Program-made: the position numbers and the translations under genes | Shown here: positions 32,628 through 41,489 of the stretch, one piece after another | Layout of the letters: each line of letters opens with the position of its first letter | Numbering within the stretch: the stretch's first letter is position 1 | Source of the DNA: Chloroflexota bacterium | GTDB taxonomy: Bacteria > Chloroflexota > Anaerolineae > J036 > Brachytrichaceae | Assembly: GCA_021788625.1 (NCBI GenBank) | Contig: JAJYKL010000034.1 | Location: 1-43,534, forward strand | Reading direction: 5' to 3' | Length of the DNA: 43,534 nt | The notes under the pieces: generated by a model | What the model saw: the letters and a program-made list of their open reading frames with translations, nothing else | What the model was told of the DNA's origin: nothing | Databases searched by the model: none

Positions 32628-33299
32628 ATGATTGAGTTTATTGAACGCATACTAACAACCATCAGCCAGGGACCATTTCCCTTCCTGGCCTATGCCGTCG
32701 TGTGCTTTGTCATCTTCGCCGAGAGCGGTCTGTTCTTCGGGTTTTTCCTGCCAGGCGACAGCTTGCTGGTGACTGCAGGGGCGCTCTCAGCGCTGGAGCC
32801 CAGCCCGTTTAACCTGTGGCTGCTCATTCCGCTGCTCCTGGCTGCCGCTGTACTGGGCGATAATGTGGGCTACTGGTTTGGCAACAAGACAGGTTCGCGC
32901 ATCTTCCGGCGTGAGGAATCCCGCTTTTTCAAGCCCAAATATCTACGGCAGGCGCACGAATTCTATGAACGGCATGGTGGTGTCACCATCATTCTGGCTC
33001 GTTTTATGCCCTTCGTACGCACCTTCGCGCCGATTGTGGCGGGCGCGGTGGACATGCAGTATTCACACTTCTTCTTCTTTAACCTGATCGGTGGGGGACT
33101 TTGGACGGTGACTATCACGCTGATCGGCTACGGCTTCGGAAACATTCCCTTTGTGAAGAATAACCTGGAGATGGCGCTGGTTGTGGTCATTTTGCTGTCA
33201 CTCGCGCCTATTGCATTGCATCAGCTCACCCAGAAGCACGAAACAGATCATAAAGCCGTGAACACAAGTGGTGAAGAGGCCGTGACGCAAGCCAAGTGA
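32628..33299 (+). CDS. DedA family membrane protein
   Basis: The 223-residue protein has the DedA/VTT (SNARE-associated) pattern: ESGLFFGFFLPGDSLL (32-47), GDNVGYWFGNKTG, FARFMPFVRTFAPIVAG-like block near 122-138 and a hydrophobic C-terminal region. Members are inner-membrane proteins; several act in undecaprenyl-phosphate or phospholipid recycling and in proton-dependent drug or peptide tolerance. The Glu and Arg of these blocks (Glu32, Arg in RFMPFVR) are the residues usually essential. The C-terminal 25 residues are polar. It follows upp by 92 bases on the same strand. No Shine-Dalgarno is evident. Confidence 0.92.
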   Translation: MIEFIERILTTISQGPFPFLAYAVVCFVIFAESGLFFGFFLPGDSLLVTAGALSALEPSPFNLWLLIPLLLAAAVLGDNVGYWFGNKTGSRIFRREESRFFKPKYLRQAHEFYERHGGVTIILARFMPFVRTFAPIVAGAVDMQYSHFFFFNLIGGGLWTVTITLIGYGFGNIPFVKNNLEMALVVVILLSLAPIALHQLTQKHETDHKAVNTSGEEAVTQAK

Positions 33300-33477
33300 G
33301 TTGATGATGTATCGAAGATGACGTGTACGGGATGGGTAAGCACCGCGACTAACCGCCGTGCCATATCCTGAACACCCCAGACCGGTGTGCTCACCAACCC
33401 GGAATATACTCGCTTGTAGAAGGAAGGGATGTCTCATCCAGGTATGAAGTGATTCCATACGGATTAAGGAGATTGCG
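33300..33477. other. Intergenic region before the lyase gene
   Basis: 178 bases with no gene. TATACT near 33406 (followed by about 65 bases of leader) is a possible -10 for the lyase gene but has no clear -35. AAGGAG stands 7 bases before the ATG at 33478. Confidence 0.3.
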
Positions 33478-34893
33478 ATGGATATGCGGATTGAAAAAGA
33501 TTCACTTGGCGAGATGCAAGTACCTGCAGGTGCCTATTACGGTGCACAGACTCAACGGGCGGTGCTGAACTTCCCGATCAGTGGCATGCACCCGTATCCC
33601 GCGTTTGTTTGGAGCATGGCGACCATCAAGAGGGCTGCTGCTGAGGTGAACCGCGACCTGGGTCTGCTGGATCCGAAACTGGCTGATGCCATCATCACTG
33701 CTTCGCAGGAGGTGCGCGAGGGAGGCCTGGCCGACCAATTTGTAGTGGATCCATTTCAGGCCGGTGCGGGCACCAGCCACAATATGAACATCAATGAAGT
33801 CATTGCCAACCGCGCCAGCGAACTGCTGGGCGTTCCGCTCAACGCGGACAAGAAGCCGGTCAGCCCCAACGACCACGTAAATATGGCGCAGTCCACTAAC
33901 GACACCATCCCCACCGCCATCCGCCTGGGTTGCCTGTGGCGCCTACCGCAGCTGCTGGAGGCGGTTCGAAGCCTGTCTTCTGCGTTGGCCCAGAAGGCGG
34001 TCGAGTTTGACGACGTGATCAAGTCGGGTCGCACACACCTGCAAGACGCCGTCCCGGTACGGCTGGGACAGGAGTTCAGCGGCTACGCCAGGGCGGTGGC
34101 ACGCGACGCCGGACGCATTTCCAGCGCGGCCGACAACCTGCGCCGCATGCCGATTGGAGGGACAGCCACCGGAACGGGACTGAACGCCCACCCGGAATAT
34201 CACGCACGTATGGTGGCGCGTCTGAGTGAGTTGCTGGGTCAACCGCTGCAGAAGTCTGACAACCTGTTCGAGAGCATGCAGTCCATGGCCGATATGGCCG
34301 ACTTCAGTGCCAGTATCCGTACGCTGGCCATCACTCTCATCCGAATTGCCAATGACTTCCGCCTGCTCAGTTCCGGTCCCTCAACAGGGTTGGATGAGAT
34401 TCGCCTGCCAGCCGTGCAGCCAGGTTCGTCGATCATGCCGGGTAAGGTGAACCCCGTGATGGCCGAGATGCTGGACATGACCTGTTTCCATGTGATTGGC
34501 AACGACCAGACGGTGCTGATGGCTGCGCAAGCGGGGCAGCTCGAACTGAATGTAATGATGCCCATCATCGCGCACAACCTGTTCGAAATGATGCATGTGA
34601 TGATCGGTGCGATCAATGCCTTTACCACCCGGTGTGTAATCGGCGTGAAAGCCAACCGCGAGAAGGCGACCGGGTGGCTCGCGAAGAACGCCATCCTGGT
34701 CACTGCCTTGAACCCGGTGATTGGCTACCTGAACGGCGCAGCCGTGGCCAAAGAGGCTATGGCCACGAACCGTCCCATCAAGGAAGTAGTGGTGGAGAAA
34801 GGCTTCCTGAACGCCGAAGAGGCTGAGAAACTTCTGGACGCCCGCAAGATGACTGAAGGTGGAATCCAGGGTACTGGGGGAGGGGGCGGATAG
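33478..34893 (+). CDS. Aspartase/fumarase superfamily lyase (aspartate ammonia-lyase or class II fumarase)
   Basis: The 471-residue protein has the superfamily loop GSSIMPGKVN (316-325, catalytic Ser318) and His187 in SGRTHLQDA. Evidence for aspartase: GAGTS-x-NMN at 96-103, NPVMAE after the signature (fumarases usually have NPTQ-x-E), and GQLELNVMMP. The alternative is a class II fumarase of the cyanobacterial kind, which shares some of these features, so the substrate is left open: either reversible fumarate hydration or aspartate deamination. The C-terminus ends in a GTGGGGG run not usual for the family. AAGGAG supports the start. Monocistronic or followed closely (30 bases) by the sortase-like gene. 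Confidence 0.88.
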   Translation: MDMRIEKDSLGEMQVPAGAYYGAQTQRAVLNFPISGMHPYPAFVWSMATIKRAAAEVNRDLGLLDPKLADAIITASQEVREGGLADQFVVDPFQAGAGTSHNMNINEVIANRASELLGVPLNADKKPVSPNDHVNMAQSTNDTIPTAIRLGCLWRLPQLLEAVRSLSSALAQKAVEFDDVIKSGRTHLQDAVPVRLGQEFSGYARAVARDAGRISSAADNLRRMPIGGTATGTGLNAHPEYHARMVARLSELLGQPLQKSDNLFESMQSMADMADFSASIRTLAITLIRIANDFRLLSSGPSTGLDEIRLPAVQPGSSIMPGKVNPVMAEMLDMTCFHVIGNDQTVLMAAQAGQLELNVMMPIIAHNLFEMMHVMIGAINAFTTRCVIGVKANREKATGWLAKNAILVTALNPVIGYLNGAAVAKEAMATNRPIKEVVVEKGFLNAEEAEKLLDARKMTEGGIQGTGGGGG

Positions 34894-34910
34894 AAGGCGC
34901 CATTATGCGT

Positions 34911-34916
34911 TAAACT
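34911..34916 (+). promoter_or_regulatory. Possible -10 element of the sortase-like gene
   Basis: TAAACT, then 7 bases and the ATG at 34924. No Shine-Dalgarno is present. It matches the spacing of the other proposed leaderless starts but is only a 4/6 match to TATAAT. Confidence 0.3.
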
Positions 34917-34923
34917 TGCGGAT

Positions 34924-36444
34924 ATGGCATCGAACCCACCACCGCCTCCCGAACCGGCCAATAATCCGCCGGACGATTGGCAGTTACCAGACCAGCCCGG
35001 ACCGGCGGGTAAGTGGGAGAGCGATGAACTAAAGCCTGCTGCCCGCCAGAGGCAGACCCTGGGAAGCACGCTGAAGCCCCTGGCAGATGCACTGCGGGGC
35101 CCGCTTGGGAGCCTGTGGCAAGAACCAGGCAGCCGGCCCCTCATCATAATAAGCCTGGTGGCCGTGGTGAGTGTATGTGTATTGGCGTGCGCTATCTTGA
35201 CATTTGCCCTGGTCATGAACCAACCCACGCCGGGTCCAGTGCAAAACACCACCGTTGCTGAGTCGACTCATCCCATCAGCGCTTCACTCGTCATCGCGGT
35301 GAACAACACGCCCATCCCACCCAGTGTGCCAGATCGCCTGACCATTGGTAACACAGTCTACAACGTTGTGGCAACGCGCCCTGACTCAAAAGGCGTCTGG
35401 CTCTACGACCGCAATGCATCAAAGACGGCTTACTGGGTGGTAGGTACCTTGATTAACTACGTCATGGGCCTGCCGTCCACTGATGCCAATCGTGCAATCA
35501 TCAAAAGCCTCCAGCCGAATGATTTGCTCATCCTGGACACTTCCGTCGGTACGCTGCGCTACCGCGTAACGCAGACTGAGACAGTGAAATCTGATCAACT
35601 GGCGCCACTCATGGCTCAGTCGTCGCCTCAACTGACCCTGGTATTGCTTGGCGAAAGTGGCGACCGACGACAGATGGTCATCGCGCAGTACACCGACGAA
35701 GGCACACCCAATTCACTTGCACCCATCGGTGTACCGATCAATCTGGGCGACGTGCAGGTGACAGCACTAAATACTCGTCTCCTGCCGGGATCTTCAGTAG
35801 GGTTACAGGCCGATCACAGTTACTTTCAGGTGAATATCCGGGTGACCAGCCTGATCACGCACCATCTGGACGCCAGCCAGTTTACAGCGGTGTTGATTGA
35901 CGCAGCGGGTAAGCGTTACCCGCTATCCTCCCAGGGGTCTTTCGCGGTGGGTGGTGCGGGCTGGACCCAGGGCGCTCTCGCCCCGGGAGAAACGTTAACG
36001 GCCACGGCAGGTTATGAGGTGCCGTCCAGCATGCCTGGCCCCAGGCTGGAATGGGACTTCGCTACCGAGACGGGCAGCCCCTATCAGGCGCGCGTCAGTA
36101 TTCCCTATGAGCCCTTAATTCTGCAACCTACCGCGGCTCCGACCACGGCGCCTGTGGCGGACGTACAGTTGCTGAATGTGAGCATCTCGCCGGAGGGAAA
36201 CGAGTTGCGCATTGTGGGCACCGTCCGGAACCTGACCGATAAGTTCCTGCCTGTCTCGTTACGCGATGTCTCGCTATCCAGTGGAGCCAATCTGAGTGCG
36301 CTGAACTCCAGCCTGCCGGCTTTCCCGTGGAGCATCACACCTGGTGAGACACTGGCTTTCCAGCTTACCTTCGCCCGTCCTGCCGGTGGTGCACCCGCCA
36401 TTTTTACAATCCTTGGCCAGAGCTTCCAGATTACAGGGTTATAG
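34924..36444 (+). CDS. Membrane-anchored protein with degenerate sortase-like domain and C-terminal beta domains
   Basis: The 506-residue protein has a cytoplasmic Pro-rich N-terminus (1-70), one transmembrane helix (about 72-98), and then an outside part. Residues about 136-257 look like a sortase barrel: RAIIKSLQPNDLLIL, LRYRVTQTETV and LTLVLLGESGDRRQMVIAQY match the order of sortase strands beta-4 to beta-8. The catalytic Cys after LTLxT is replaced by Leu (VLLGE), and the His of the LxGH segment is replaced within VVGTLINYVMG. Two Ig-like/DUF4352-like beta domains follow (about 263-395 and 411-506), split by a Pro/Ala/Thr linker. It is probably an inactive surface-binding protein. The sortase relationship is my inference from pattern. 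Confidence 0.6.
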   Translation: MASNPPPPPEPANNPPDDWQLPDQPGPAGKWESDELKPAARQRQTLGSTLKPLADALRGPLGSLWQEPGSRPLIIISLVAVVSVCVLACAILTFALVMNQPTPGPVQNTTVAESTHPISASLVIAVNNTPIPPSVPDRLTIGNTVYNVVATRPDSKGVWLYDRNASKTAYWVVGTLINYVMGLPSTDANRAIIKSLQPNDLLILDTSVGTLRYRVTQTETVKSDQLAPLMAQSSPQLTLVLLGESGDRRQMVIAQYTDEGTPNSLAPIGVPINLGDVQVTALNTRLLPGSSVGLQADHSYFQVNIRVTSLITHHLDASQFTAVLIDAAGKRYPLSSQGSFAVGGAGWTQGALAPGETLTATAGYEVPSSMPGPRLEWDFATETGSPYQARVSIPYEPLILQPTAAPTTAPVADVQLLNVSISPEGNELRIVGTVRNLTDKFLPVSLRDVSLSSGANLSALNSSLPAFPWSITPGETLAFQLTFARPAGGAPAIFTILGQSFQITGL

Positions 36445-36540
36445 ATTCCGGCTGCAGAACCGGTGGCCAGATCGTCGGTGTGCGACGTGGAGTGTTTTCA
36501 CACTCAACATGGCCCCTTTCATCTCAGCTCTTTTTGGCTG

Positions 36541-37818
36541 TCACTCGAAGCGCAGCGCTTCAATAGGACGGAGGCGTGCCGCGCGGGCGGCTGGATAGAC
36601 GCCGAAGACAATGCCTACCAGTCCGGAGAAGCCCACGGCGAGCAGTACGGCCTGCGGCGTAATCACTGCCTGGAACTGGTTGTGGGAGATCACGACTACC
36701 ACACTGGCCATGGCCCAACCCACTGCGATTCCTACCAGTCCGCCCAGGAGTGCCAGCATCACGGCTTCCAGCAGGAACTGCACCAGGATCACTCCCGGCT
36801 TTGCACCGACCGCTTTACGCAGGCCAATTTCGTGAGTTCGTTCCGTGACACTGACCAGCATGATGTTCATAATTCCGATGCCACCCACCAGCAATGAGAT
36901 GGCGGCAATGGCGGCCAGGAAAACGGTCAGCACTCCTGTAATCGATGCGACGGTGTTCTGTAAATCTGATTGCGTCGCCACCGAAAAGTCGTCGTCATTC
37001 TGGAAGGTGATCGAGTGGCGTTGTCTCAGTACGTGCGTGACCTCCTGTACGACGGCATTGGTGCGTTCTTTGCTTGTGGCTTGAACAACGATGATGCCTG
37101 CCAGAACCTGACCTTTGGCATTGCGCGATGGAAATAACCGGGCGCGCGCAGTGGTGAGTGGAATGAAGACCACGTCGTCGTTACTGGTCGCCTGTCCGGC
37201 ACTGCGCTGCCGGAGCACGCCCACAATCTTGAATGGCACGTCATTCAGCCGCAATTCCTCGCCGATGGGATCCCCGCCGAGAGGGTAAAGCTTGCTGTAG
37301 GCACGACTGCCCAGCAGAGCCACGCGGGCATGTCCGGTGTAGTCGGTATCGTTGAACCAGTCACCGTAGACGGTATTCCAGTCATTCAACAGGCGATAGT
37401 CGGGCGCAGTGCCTTGCACGGAAGCCAGGTACTTATGCCCTCCGGCATAGGCGCGCGCGCCACCACTGGCGACGGGCACGACGACGGACGCATCGGGTAC
37501 CAGCGTGCGATCATTCAGTGCCTGCACATCACCCATCGTTAACGATGCCGCGACACCTGATTGAGCACCGGGTGGGCCGCCTATGAAACCGGAGCGATTC
37601 GCACCGCCGCGCAGGTCGATACGCGCGGGGAAGATATAGACCAGATTGGCCCCCTGCGCTTCGAACTGTTGGTCGATGTACTGCTGCACGCCATTGCCCA
37701 TGGCGACAAGAGAAATCACGGTGGCGACGCCGATAATGATACCCAGCGTCGTCAGGATGCTACGAAGCTTGTTTGACGCCAGCGCACGCACTGCGACACG
37801 CAGGTTTTCCCTAAACAC
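36541..37818 (-). CDS. MacB-type ABC transporter permease (second copy)
   Basis: The 425-residue protein has the MacB/FtsX plan: one N-terminal helix (about 20-42, with the RSILTTLGIIIGV motif), a large extracytoplasmic MacB_PCD domain (about 45-280), and three C-terminal helices with the conserved GGIGIMNIMLVSVTERT and EIGLRKAVGA blocks, ending in RPIEALRFE. It starts with GTG at 37818 with AGG and GGAG nearby. It is paralogous to the permease gene just upstream (37896-39134). As the last gene of the operon with an ATPase and adaptor, it probably pairs with the other permease in one exporter or makes an alternative one. Confidence 0.9.
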   Translation of the reverse strand: MFRENLRVAVRALASNKLRSILTTLGIIIGVATVISLVAMGNGVQQYIDQQFEAQGANLVYIFPARIDLRGGANRSGFIGGPPGAQSGVAASLTMGDVQALNDRTLVPDASVVVPVASGGARAYAGGHKYLASVQGTAPDYRLLNDWNTVYGDWFNDTDYTGHARVALLGSRAYSKLYPLGGDPIGEELRLNDVPFKIVGVLRQRSAGQATSNDDVVFIPLTTARARLFPSRNAKGQVLAGIIVVQATSKERTNAVVQEVTHVLRQRHSITFQNDDDFSVATQSDLQNTVASITGVLTVFLAAIAAISLLVGGIGIMNIMLVSVTERTHEIGLRKAVGAKPGVILVQFLLEAVMLALLGGLVGIAVGWAMASVVVVISHNQFQAVITPQAVLLAVGFSGLVGIVFGVYPAARAARLRPIEALRFE

Positions 37819-37895
37819 GTTCCTGTCTCCAGTTGACAGATCTGTCCACCGATTCTCCGGCCTTCTGTTTCATGCTGCTTATTGATTGCCTGCTT

Positions 37896-39134
37896 TTACT
37901 CATACCTCAATGCATCGATCGGGTTGAGCCGGGCCGCACGACGGGCCGGATAGATGCCGAAGAAGAGCCCCACCACGAAGGAGAAGCCTACCGCCAGGAC
38001 GATGGCACTGGATTTTACGACCGGCGTAAAGCCAGACGCGATGAGTGAGATGGCGTAAGCCCCACCGATGCCGATGGCGATCCCGATGGCTCCTCCCAGG
38101 AGTGATAGAAAGATGGCTTCTGTTAGAAATTGGCTCAGGATGGCGCGCGACGTGGCACCCACGGCCTTTCGCAAACCAATCTCGCGGGTGCGCTCGGTAA
38201 CACTCACCAGCATGATGTTCATAATGCCGACTCCGCCCACCAGCAGTGAAATGGCAGCAATGGCGCCCAGGAAGGTGGTCAATACGCTGGTTACATCGCT
38301 GAAGGTGCGGATCAGCTCCGCCTGGCTCACCACTGAGAAGTCGTCTTCCGCGTCGGCGGCAAGATGGTGGCGTTCATGGAGCAGGTCCTTGACCGAGGCT
38401 TCGACGACCGGTCGGGCGCCATCGTCCGTTACTTGAAGTAATATGTTCGACACGCGCCGGTCTCCATTAGCGGTTAACGCACTCTTCTGAAACAACCGCT
38501 CCTGTGCGGTGCTGAGTGGAATGAAGGCTACAGCGTCCTGGTCGCCCAGGAAGGTAGATCCCTTCGCCTCCATCACGCCGATGACTCGGAAGGGGATGTT
38601 GTTGATCTTGATCACCTTATCCAGCGGATCATCGCCGGCGAACAGATCATTTGTGGTGGTTTGCCCCAGAACCACTACGCGCGAGCGCCCCCCATTGTCG
38701 GAGTCGTCAATGAAGCGGCCCAGGCGTACATTCCAGTTGCGTACGTCCTTAAAGCTGGGCGTCACTCCGTTCACATTCACCTGCGTAGTGTTCGACTCGA
38801 ACGTCAGGTTAGCTGCCTGGCCGTAACTGGCTGAGGTATTCACCAGGAACGGCGTGTCAGCTTCCACCGCGCGATAGTCCGCCATGCTGAGGGGAGCCTG
38901 AGGGCCAAAGGCGTTGCCGCCGGCCTGCTGGATATGACCCGGGATGATGACGATCAGGTTCGTGCCGGCGCTGGAGAACTGTTGAGTGATGTAGCTTTGA
39001 ACGCCTGCTCCCACGGCCAGCAAGGCGATCACCGCGCCTACGCCGATGCTGATACCCAGCATGGTGAGTGTTGCGCGCAGTTTGTTTGCCAGCAGCGTAC
39101 GCCATGCCAGACGGGCCACATCGAGCAGGTACAT
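37896..39134 (-). CDS. MacB-type ABC transporter permease (first copy)
   Basis: The 412-residue protein has an N-terminal helix (about 18-40), an extracytoplasmic MacB_PCD domain (about 45-270) and three C-terminal helices containing GGVGIMNIMLVSVTERT and EIGLRKAVGA, ending in NPIDALRYE. MacB-type proteins form a dimer that drives mechanotransmission export, or substrate removal from the membrane, rather than classical transport; in Gram-positive-like cells they often handle antimicrobial peptides or lipids. It begins 10 bases after the ATPase stop codon, with AGGA upstream, so it is in the same operon. Confidence 0.92.
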   Translation of the reverse strand: MYLLDVARLAWRTLLANKLRATLTMLGISIGVGAVIALLAVGAGVQSYITQQFSSAGTNLIVIIPGHIQQAGGNAFGPQAPLSMADYRAVEADTPFLVNTSASYGQAANLTFESNTTQVNVNGVTPSFKDVRNWNVRLGRFIDDSDNGGRSRVVVLGQTTTNDLFAGDDPLDKVIKINNIPFRVIGVMEAKGSTFLGDQDAVAFIPLSTAQERLFQKSALTANGDRRVSNILLQVTDDGARPVVEASVKDLLHERHHLAADAEDDFSVVSQAELIRTFSDVTSVLTTFLGAIAAISLLVGGVGIMNIMLVSVTERTREIGLRKAVGATSRAILSQFLTEAIFLSLLGGAIGIAIGIGGAYAISLIASGFTPVVKSSAIVLAVGFSFVVGLFFGIYPARRAARLNPIDALRYE

Positions 39135-39144
39135 GCTATTCGTC

Positions 39145-39948
39145 CTATCCGGCGGCCTGCGCCTTATCCCCCACCACTGACTTCGTCAGGGGTTCATGGC
39201 TGGCGACTATTTGTTCGAGCACAGGTTCGTCTCCCGTGATTACACCATCGGCAATGCGGATGATGCGCCGTGTGTGCATGGCAATTCGCAAATCGTGGGT
39301 CACGATGATCACTGTGATGCCGCTCTGCTCGTTCAGGCTTTGGAATAGACCCATGATTTCCTCGCCCGAGACCGAGTCCAGATTGCCGGTCGGTTCGTCG
39401 GCCAGGATCAGCGATGGTTGTGACGCCAGCGCACGAGCGATGGCCACGCGTTGCTGCTGACCACCAGATAACTCGTTGGCATGGTGGTGTATCCGATCGC
39501 CCAGGCCTACTGCTTCCAGGGCGTGCCTGGCGCGTTCATATCGCTGGCGCCCCACTACACCGGCGTAGATCAGTGGCAGTTCCACATTCTCGATGGCCGA
39601 AGTGCGGCGCAGCAGGTTGAAGGACTGGAACACAAAACCAATCTTGCGGTTACGGATAGCAGATAGTTGGTTGTCTTTGAGCCGATTCACGTCCACACCA
39701 TCAAGCAGGTACGTACCCGTGGTGGCCTGATCCAGGCAGCCCAGGATATTCATTAGCGTGGACTTCCCCGACCCCGATGGGCCCATGATGGCCGCAAACT
39801 CACCGGCATGAACCTGTAGTGTGGCGTCACGTAGTGCGTGCACCTCGATCTCGCCCATCTGATAAGTTTTAGTCAAGTCCCGTGCGTCGATAACCAGCGT
39901 GTGTCCGTCCACTCTGGCCAACCTGTCTTGCCTGTCTGGGGCTGCCAT
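39145..39948 (-). CDS. MacB/LolD-type ABC transporter ATP-binding protein
   Basis: The 267-residue ATPase has Walker A GPSGSGKST (56-64), the signature LSGGQQQR (160-167), Walker B ILADE (181-185) with catalytic Glu185, and the H-loop THD (about 217). The sequence DLTKTYQMGEIEVHALRD is typical of the MacB/LolD/FtsE group that works with FtsX-fold permeases. About 16 N-terminal and 20 C-terminal residues extend beyond the core. It is the second gene of the operon: adaptor, 8-base gap, ATPase, 10-base gap, permease, 77-base gap, permease. It should power the permeases encoded at 36541-39134. Confidence 0.95.
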   Translation of the reverse strand: MAAPDRQDRLARVDGHTLVIDARDLTKTYQMGEIEVHALRDATLQVHAGEFAAIMGPSGSGKSTLMNILGCLDQATTGTYLLDGVDVNRLKDNQLSAIRNRKIGFVFQSFNLLRRTSAIENVELPLIYAGVVGRQRYERARHALEAVGLGDRIHHHANELSGGQQQRVAIARALASQPSLILADEPTGNLDSVSGEEIMGLFQSLNEQSGITVIIVTHDLRIAMHTRRIIRIADGVITGDEPVLEQIVASHEPLTKSVVGDKAQAAG

Positions 39949-39956
39949 ACGTGTTC

Positions 39957-41339
39957 CTATTGGGTCAGCTGGCTGAGGAAGCTCGATTGTGGAGCCATAA
40001 TCACCTGGCCGTCGCTGACGCCCGATACGATCTCCGTGGATGTCTCATTACGCAATCCCGTCTGCACTTCCACTTCCTTGCTGGTCTTGGTTCCTGCCAC
40101 CGGCACGGTCAGGTACGACTTGCCACTGTGTTTGTCGTAGCGTACCGCCCAGTTCGGCACAATCAGTGTGTTGGCGTGCTGTTCCAATATCACTGCGGCG
40201 CTGGCGGTCATACCAGCTTTGAGCGGTGTGCCAGTCTGGTCCAGCACGACCCGCACCAGATAGGAGACAACCCCGTTGAGGGTGGACGAAGTGGGTGCAA
40301 TGCGATCCACCACACCGCGTAGTTGCGTATCGGGCAGGGCGTCGAGTGAGATGAGCACCGGCAGGCCTGGTTTTATCCTGGCGACGTCAATCTCGTCCAC
40401 TGTGATGTCGACGTGCAGCGTTGAGAGGTCCATGAGTGTCATCACCGGTTGCGTGCCAACCATTTCGCCCGCGTCCACTGCAATGTCACTGATGATACCG
40501 TCCCGGGGTGCTGTCAGGATTGCTCGCGCCAGGTTAAGCGAAGCTTGTTCCACCTGCAGTTGTGCCTGTTTTTGCTGTTGCTGTGCCTGCTCCACATCGT
40601 ATGGTTTCGGTGGCTCTTTCAGTTTGCTCAGGGTGGCTTTGGCGGTTGCAATCTGCTGGAGCGCGGCACTGATCTGCGCCCCATCGGCACCCTCAGAGGC
40701 CTTGTCGTAGCGGGCCTTAGCCAGGTTATAGGCATTGGTGGCTTGTTCCAGTGCCAGGGCTTCCATGCTGCCATTAATGCCGGCCGGGTTGCGCCGGTTG
40801 GCGGCGGCGTACGCATTCTGTGCCTGTTGTAAACTGATTTGCGCGTTCAGGTAGGCAACCTGCGCATTGGCAATGTCGCCAGGTTGCGGACCGGCTTTGA
40901 GTATTTCGTACTGGGAATAGGCGGCGTTCAAGGAGGCTTGCGCTGCATCGATATCGGCCTGGTTGGGCCCTTCGATGGTACGGCTGTAATTGGCGTCAGC
41001 CGTCACCAGTGCGGTGCGCGCCAGCTCCAGTGCCAGCTCCAGGTCATGCGTATCAAGCCGGGCGAGTTCCTGGCCTTTCTTGACCGCATCGCCGGCCTTA
41101 ACACTCACCTGCGACACCACTCCTGGTTGTTCGAAACTGAGTTTCACCTCAGCCTCGGCCATGATGTTACCAATGGCATTTACGCTCGCGTAAATGGACC
41201 CTCGCGTTACGCTGGCGGTGCGCTGCGGCGCAGACGTGGTATTGGCGTTGCATGATGCCACCACGAGCGCGGCAAAGACCAGGCTGGCGACTCTCGCCAG
41301 CATCTGCTGGTCCCATCGTACGAATAACCCTGACGTCAT
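39957..41339 (-). CDS. HlyD/MacA-type efflux adaptor lipoprotein
   Basis: The 460-residue protein is the periplasmic-adaptor type partner of MacB-like transporters. It has a lipoprotein signal with lipobox VASC and lipidation at Cys30, then a barrel-sandwich/biotinyl-lipoyl-like segment (FEQPGVVSQVSVKAGDAVKKGQEL), a long coiled coil rich in Ala, Gln and Lys (about 110-255, including QAQQQQKQAQLQVEQ), and beta-barrel domains with GIISDIAVDAGEMV and LKAGMTASAAV. The start at 41339 has AAGGA 8 bases upstream; a frame open to 41462 has no signal and overlaps the promoter region. A lipid-anchored adaptor fits a cell with one membrane or lipoprotein sorting at the inner membrane. Confidence 0.9.
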   Translation of the reverse strand: MTSGLFVRWDQQMLARVASLVFAALVVASCNANTTSAPQRTASVTRGSIYASVNAIGNIMAEAEVKLSFEQPGVVSQVSVKAGDAVKKGQELARLDTHDLELALELARTALVTADANYSRTIEGPNQADIDAAQASLNAAYSQYEILKAGPQPGDIANAQVAYLNAQISLQQAQNAYAAANRRNPAGINGSMEALALEQATNAYNLAKARYDKASEGADGAQISAALQQIATAKATLSKLKEPPKPYDVEQAQQQQKQAQLQVEQASLNLARAILTAPRDGIISDIAVDAGEMVGTQPVMTLMDLSTLHVDITVDEIDVARIKPGLPVLISLDALPDTQLRGVVDRIAPTSSTLNGVVSYLVRVVLDQTGTPLKAGMTASAAVILEQHANTLIVPNWAVRYDKHSGKSYLTVPVAGTKTSKEVEVQTGLRNETSTEIVSGVSDGQVIMAPQSSFLSQLTQ

Positions 41340-41388
41340 GCGTTGATCCTTCTGTGCTCCCCAGTCTTGTCCGTAGTACGAAAATATA

Positions 41389-41394
41389 ATTATA
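41389..41394 (-). promoter_or_regulatory. -10 element (TATAAT) of the exporter operon
   Basis: A perfect TATAAT on the minus strand, in an AT-rich patch, 49 bases before the adaptor ATG. The start would be near 41381, giving a leader of about 40 bases with AAGGA. No recognisable -35 is present at 16-18 bases upstream. Confidence 0.5.
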
Positions 41395-41475
41395 AAGGAG
41401 CCCGATGCAGCGTACGGGATCCATAACATCGAAATTTGGCTTTCCTGGTGTTCAGCATACACTCAGGCAGGTGCG

Positions 41476-41481
41476 TACAAT
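41476..41481 (+). promoter_or_regulatory. -10 element of the cysteine desulfurase gene
   Basis: TACAAT followed by 8 bases and the ATG at 41490, without a Shine-Dalgarno. Predicts a leaderless message. It lies about 80 bases from the divergent TATAAT of the exporter operon, so both promoters share this 150-base gap. Confidence 0.45.
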
Positions 41482-41489
41482 ACTGTGCC

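Noticed and set aside
34924-36444. Active sortase
   Set aside because: The catalytic Cys and His positions are not conserved, and no LPxTG-type substrate was seen in the window.
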